From Saprospiraceae bacterium (lineage in GTDB: Bacteria; Bacteroidota; Bacteroidia; Chitinophagales; Saprospiraceae): a DNA stretch of 15,407 nucleotides. Positions 14,497 to 15,407 of this stretch are shown here, in pieces. Positions within the stretch are counted from its first letter, which is position 1; every line of letters begins with the position of its first letter. The notes beneath the pieces were generated by a model. The model worked only from the letters and a program-made list of their open reading frames with translations, did not search any database and was not told where the DNA came from. The stretch covers positions 1 through 15,407 of the forward strand of contig JABWAJ010000227.1 in NCBI GenBank assembly GCA_013361075.1, read 5' to 3'. A program made the translations under genes and the position numbers.

Positions 14497-15108
14497 ATGA
14501 ATAAACTAGTTATTGCCTTTTGGAGCCTGCTGCTCATCCCGACGTTTTCTTTCGCCCAGGAAGAATTGTTCAACTATGGAGAACCTAAAGAATACGAATT
14601 GGGCGGCATAAAAGTAACCGGTGCCGATTACAGCGACGACAACGCCATCATTAGTATTTCCGGCCTTCGGGTAGGTGACAAGTTGCGCATTCCCGGGCCT
14701 GAAGTGCCTAAAGCCATCAAAGCGCTCTGGAAATTACGCCTGTTTGAAAGTGTGGAAATTTTGAAAGAAAAGACCATTGGCGATGTGATCTTTTTAGAAA
14801 TTGTCGTGCAGGAACGCCCCAGATTAACCCGGCATTCTTTCACCGGCATTAAAAAGTCCTTCCACGACGACCTGAACGAAGAAGTCAACAAACACTTGCT
14901 GAAAGGCGGTATTGTGACAGAAAACGTAAAGGTAAACGCCAGTGAAGGCATTGAAAAATACTTTGTTGAAAAAGGATACCTCGATACGCGGGTGACGGTT
15001 CGGGAAGAAACAGATACCTCCCGCATCAATGCCGTGGGTTTAGTATTCAATGTGGACCGGGGCAATCGCATTAAAATTCAGGACGTTACCTTCAGCGGCA
15101 ACGACAAC
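14497..15108 (+). CDS. bamA: Outer membrane assembly factor BamA, N-terminal part (signal peptide and POTRA domains only)
   Basis: BamA is the outer-membrane beta-barrel that inserts other barrels. From the ATG at 14497 a signal peptide (1-21, ending TFSFA before QEE) is followed by POTRA-type repeats: YELGGIKVTGADYSDDNAII with GLRVGDKLRIPGPEVPKAI and LFESVEILKEK, then VVQERPRLTRHSFTGIKKS, then GYLDTRVTVREETDTSRINA and FNVDRGNRIKIQDVTFSGND. Normally another roughly 600 residues (further POTRA and barrel) would follow. Here family resemblance stops at about residue 204, base 15108, and the frame continues into an unrelated G+C-rich beta-helix sequence. I regard the 3' end as lost at an artificial or real junction, not as a natural stop. 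Confidence 0.88.
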
Positions 15109-15407
15109 ATGGGCCTGTGGCTCAAGGACAGCGGTTCGAACACCGTAGGCGGCAACTACATCGGGACCGACGCCGCGGGGAGCTCGGCCATCGGCAATGG
15201 TGCCGCCAAGCCGAATGTGCTGGTCGAGACCGCCGACAACTACATCGGCGGGGTCACCGGCACCCCGGGCCTGGCGCCGGGCAACGTGATTTCGGGATCC
15301 GAGGGCAACGGGCTTCAGCTTGCCAGCGCCAGCGCGACCAACAACTACATTCAGGGCAACCTGATCGGCACCAACGCGGCCGGCACCGCCATCCAGGGCA
15401 ACGGCGT
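15097..15407 (+). CDS. Fragment of a right-handed beta-helix repeat protein, joined in frame to bamA
   Basis: From the shared GGCAACGACAAC (15097-15108) to the window end the frame encodes repeats of the type GNYIGTDAAG, NYIGG, GNVISG, GNLIGTNAAGT. Such IGT..G / GNVISG repeats are typical of large secreted parallel beta-helix proteins. Base composition changes sharply: 40 G+C of 60 at 15121-15180 and 43 of 60 at 15241-15300, against 25 of 60 at 14941-15000. The codons are strongly G/C-ending, unlike everything upstream. The fragment has neither its own start nor its end and probably comes from a different organism. Confidence 0.7.

Overview
The window looks like a chromosomal piece of a Bacteroidota bacterium, probably close to the Saprospiraceae. 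This rests on the gene families (a PIF1-like helicase with HRDC and C-terminal HTH domains, a TonB/MORN protein, a large FtsX-type permease, a short-loop HemW, BamA), on a TAnnTTTG-type promoter box (TACCTTTG before bamA), on the absence of clear Shine-Dalgarno sequences, and on moderate G+C. The last 300 bases do not fit: they are much richer in G+C and encode a different protein family, so the right end is probably a chimeric join.

Layout: (1) 1-733, the end of hypB and a complete hypC (NiFe hydrogenase maturation). (2) 848-2349, an A+T-rich two-gene module on the minus strand: a HipA-like Ser/Thr kinase core followed by a separate HipA N-terminal subdomain, with no HipB-type antitoxin visible. 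(3) 2657-6074, a PIF1-like helicase overlapping a secreted TonB/MORN protein. (4) 6061-10388, an RNA-repair neighbourhood: a WYL-domain regulator (minus strand, with a damaged or non-ATG 5' end), a very A+T-rich divergent intergenic region bounded by two inverted 24-base sites, the RNA ligase RtcB, a 561-base non-coding stretch, and a slipin/SPFH protein without a membrane anchor. (5) 10420-12816, an FtsX/MacB-type permease (minus strand) with a sigma-54-like promoter and two tandem palindromes upstream. (6) 13154-14293, hemW (minus strand). (7) 14497 onward, the start of bamA, which runs in frame into an unrelated beta-helix repeat sequence at about 15097-15110.

The most interesting signal lies between rtcB and the slipin gene. 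At 8927-8996 all four arms of a tRNA can be drawn, but in circularly permuted order: T-arm, 3' acceptor strand, a 6-base loop, 5' acceptor strand, the U8-A9 linker, D-arm, anticodon arm with UUU (Lys). The acceptor stem is closed by a loop, so no normal CCA end is possible, and the RNA ends leave through the variable region, where flanking bases can pair. Beside an RNA ligase that heals 2',3'-cyclic phosphate/5'-OH breaks such as those left by anticodon nucleases, this suggests a tRNA-mimic decoy, sensor or partner RNA in an RNA-repair operon controlled by the divergent WYL protein. The structure is read directly from the sequence; the function is inference.
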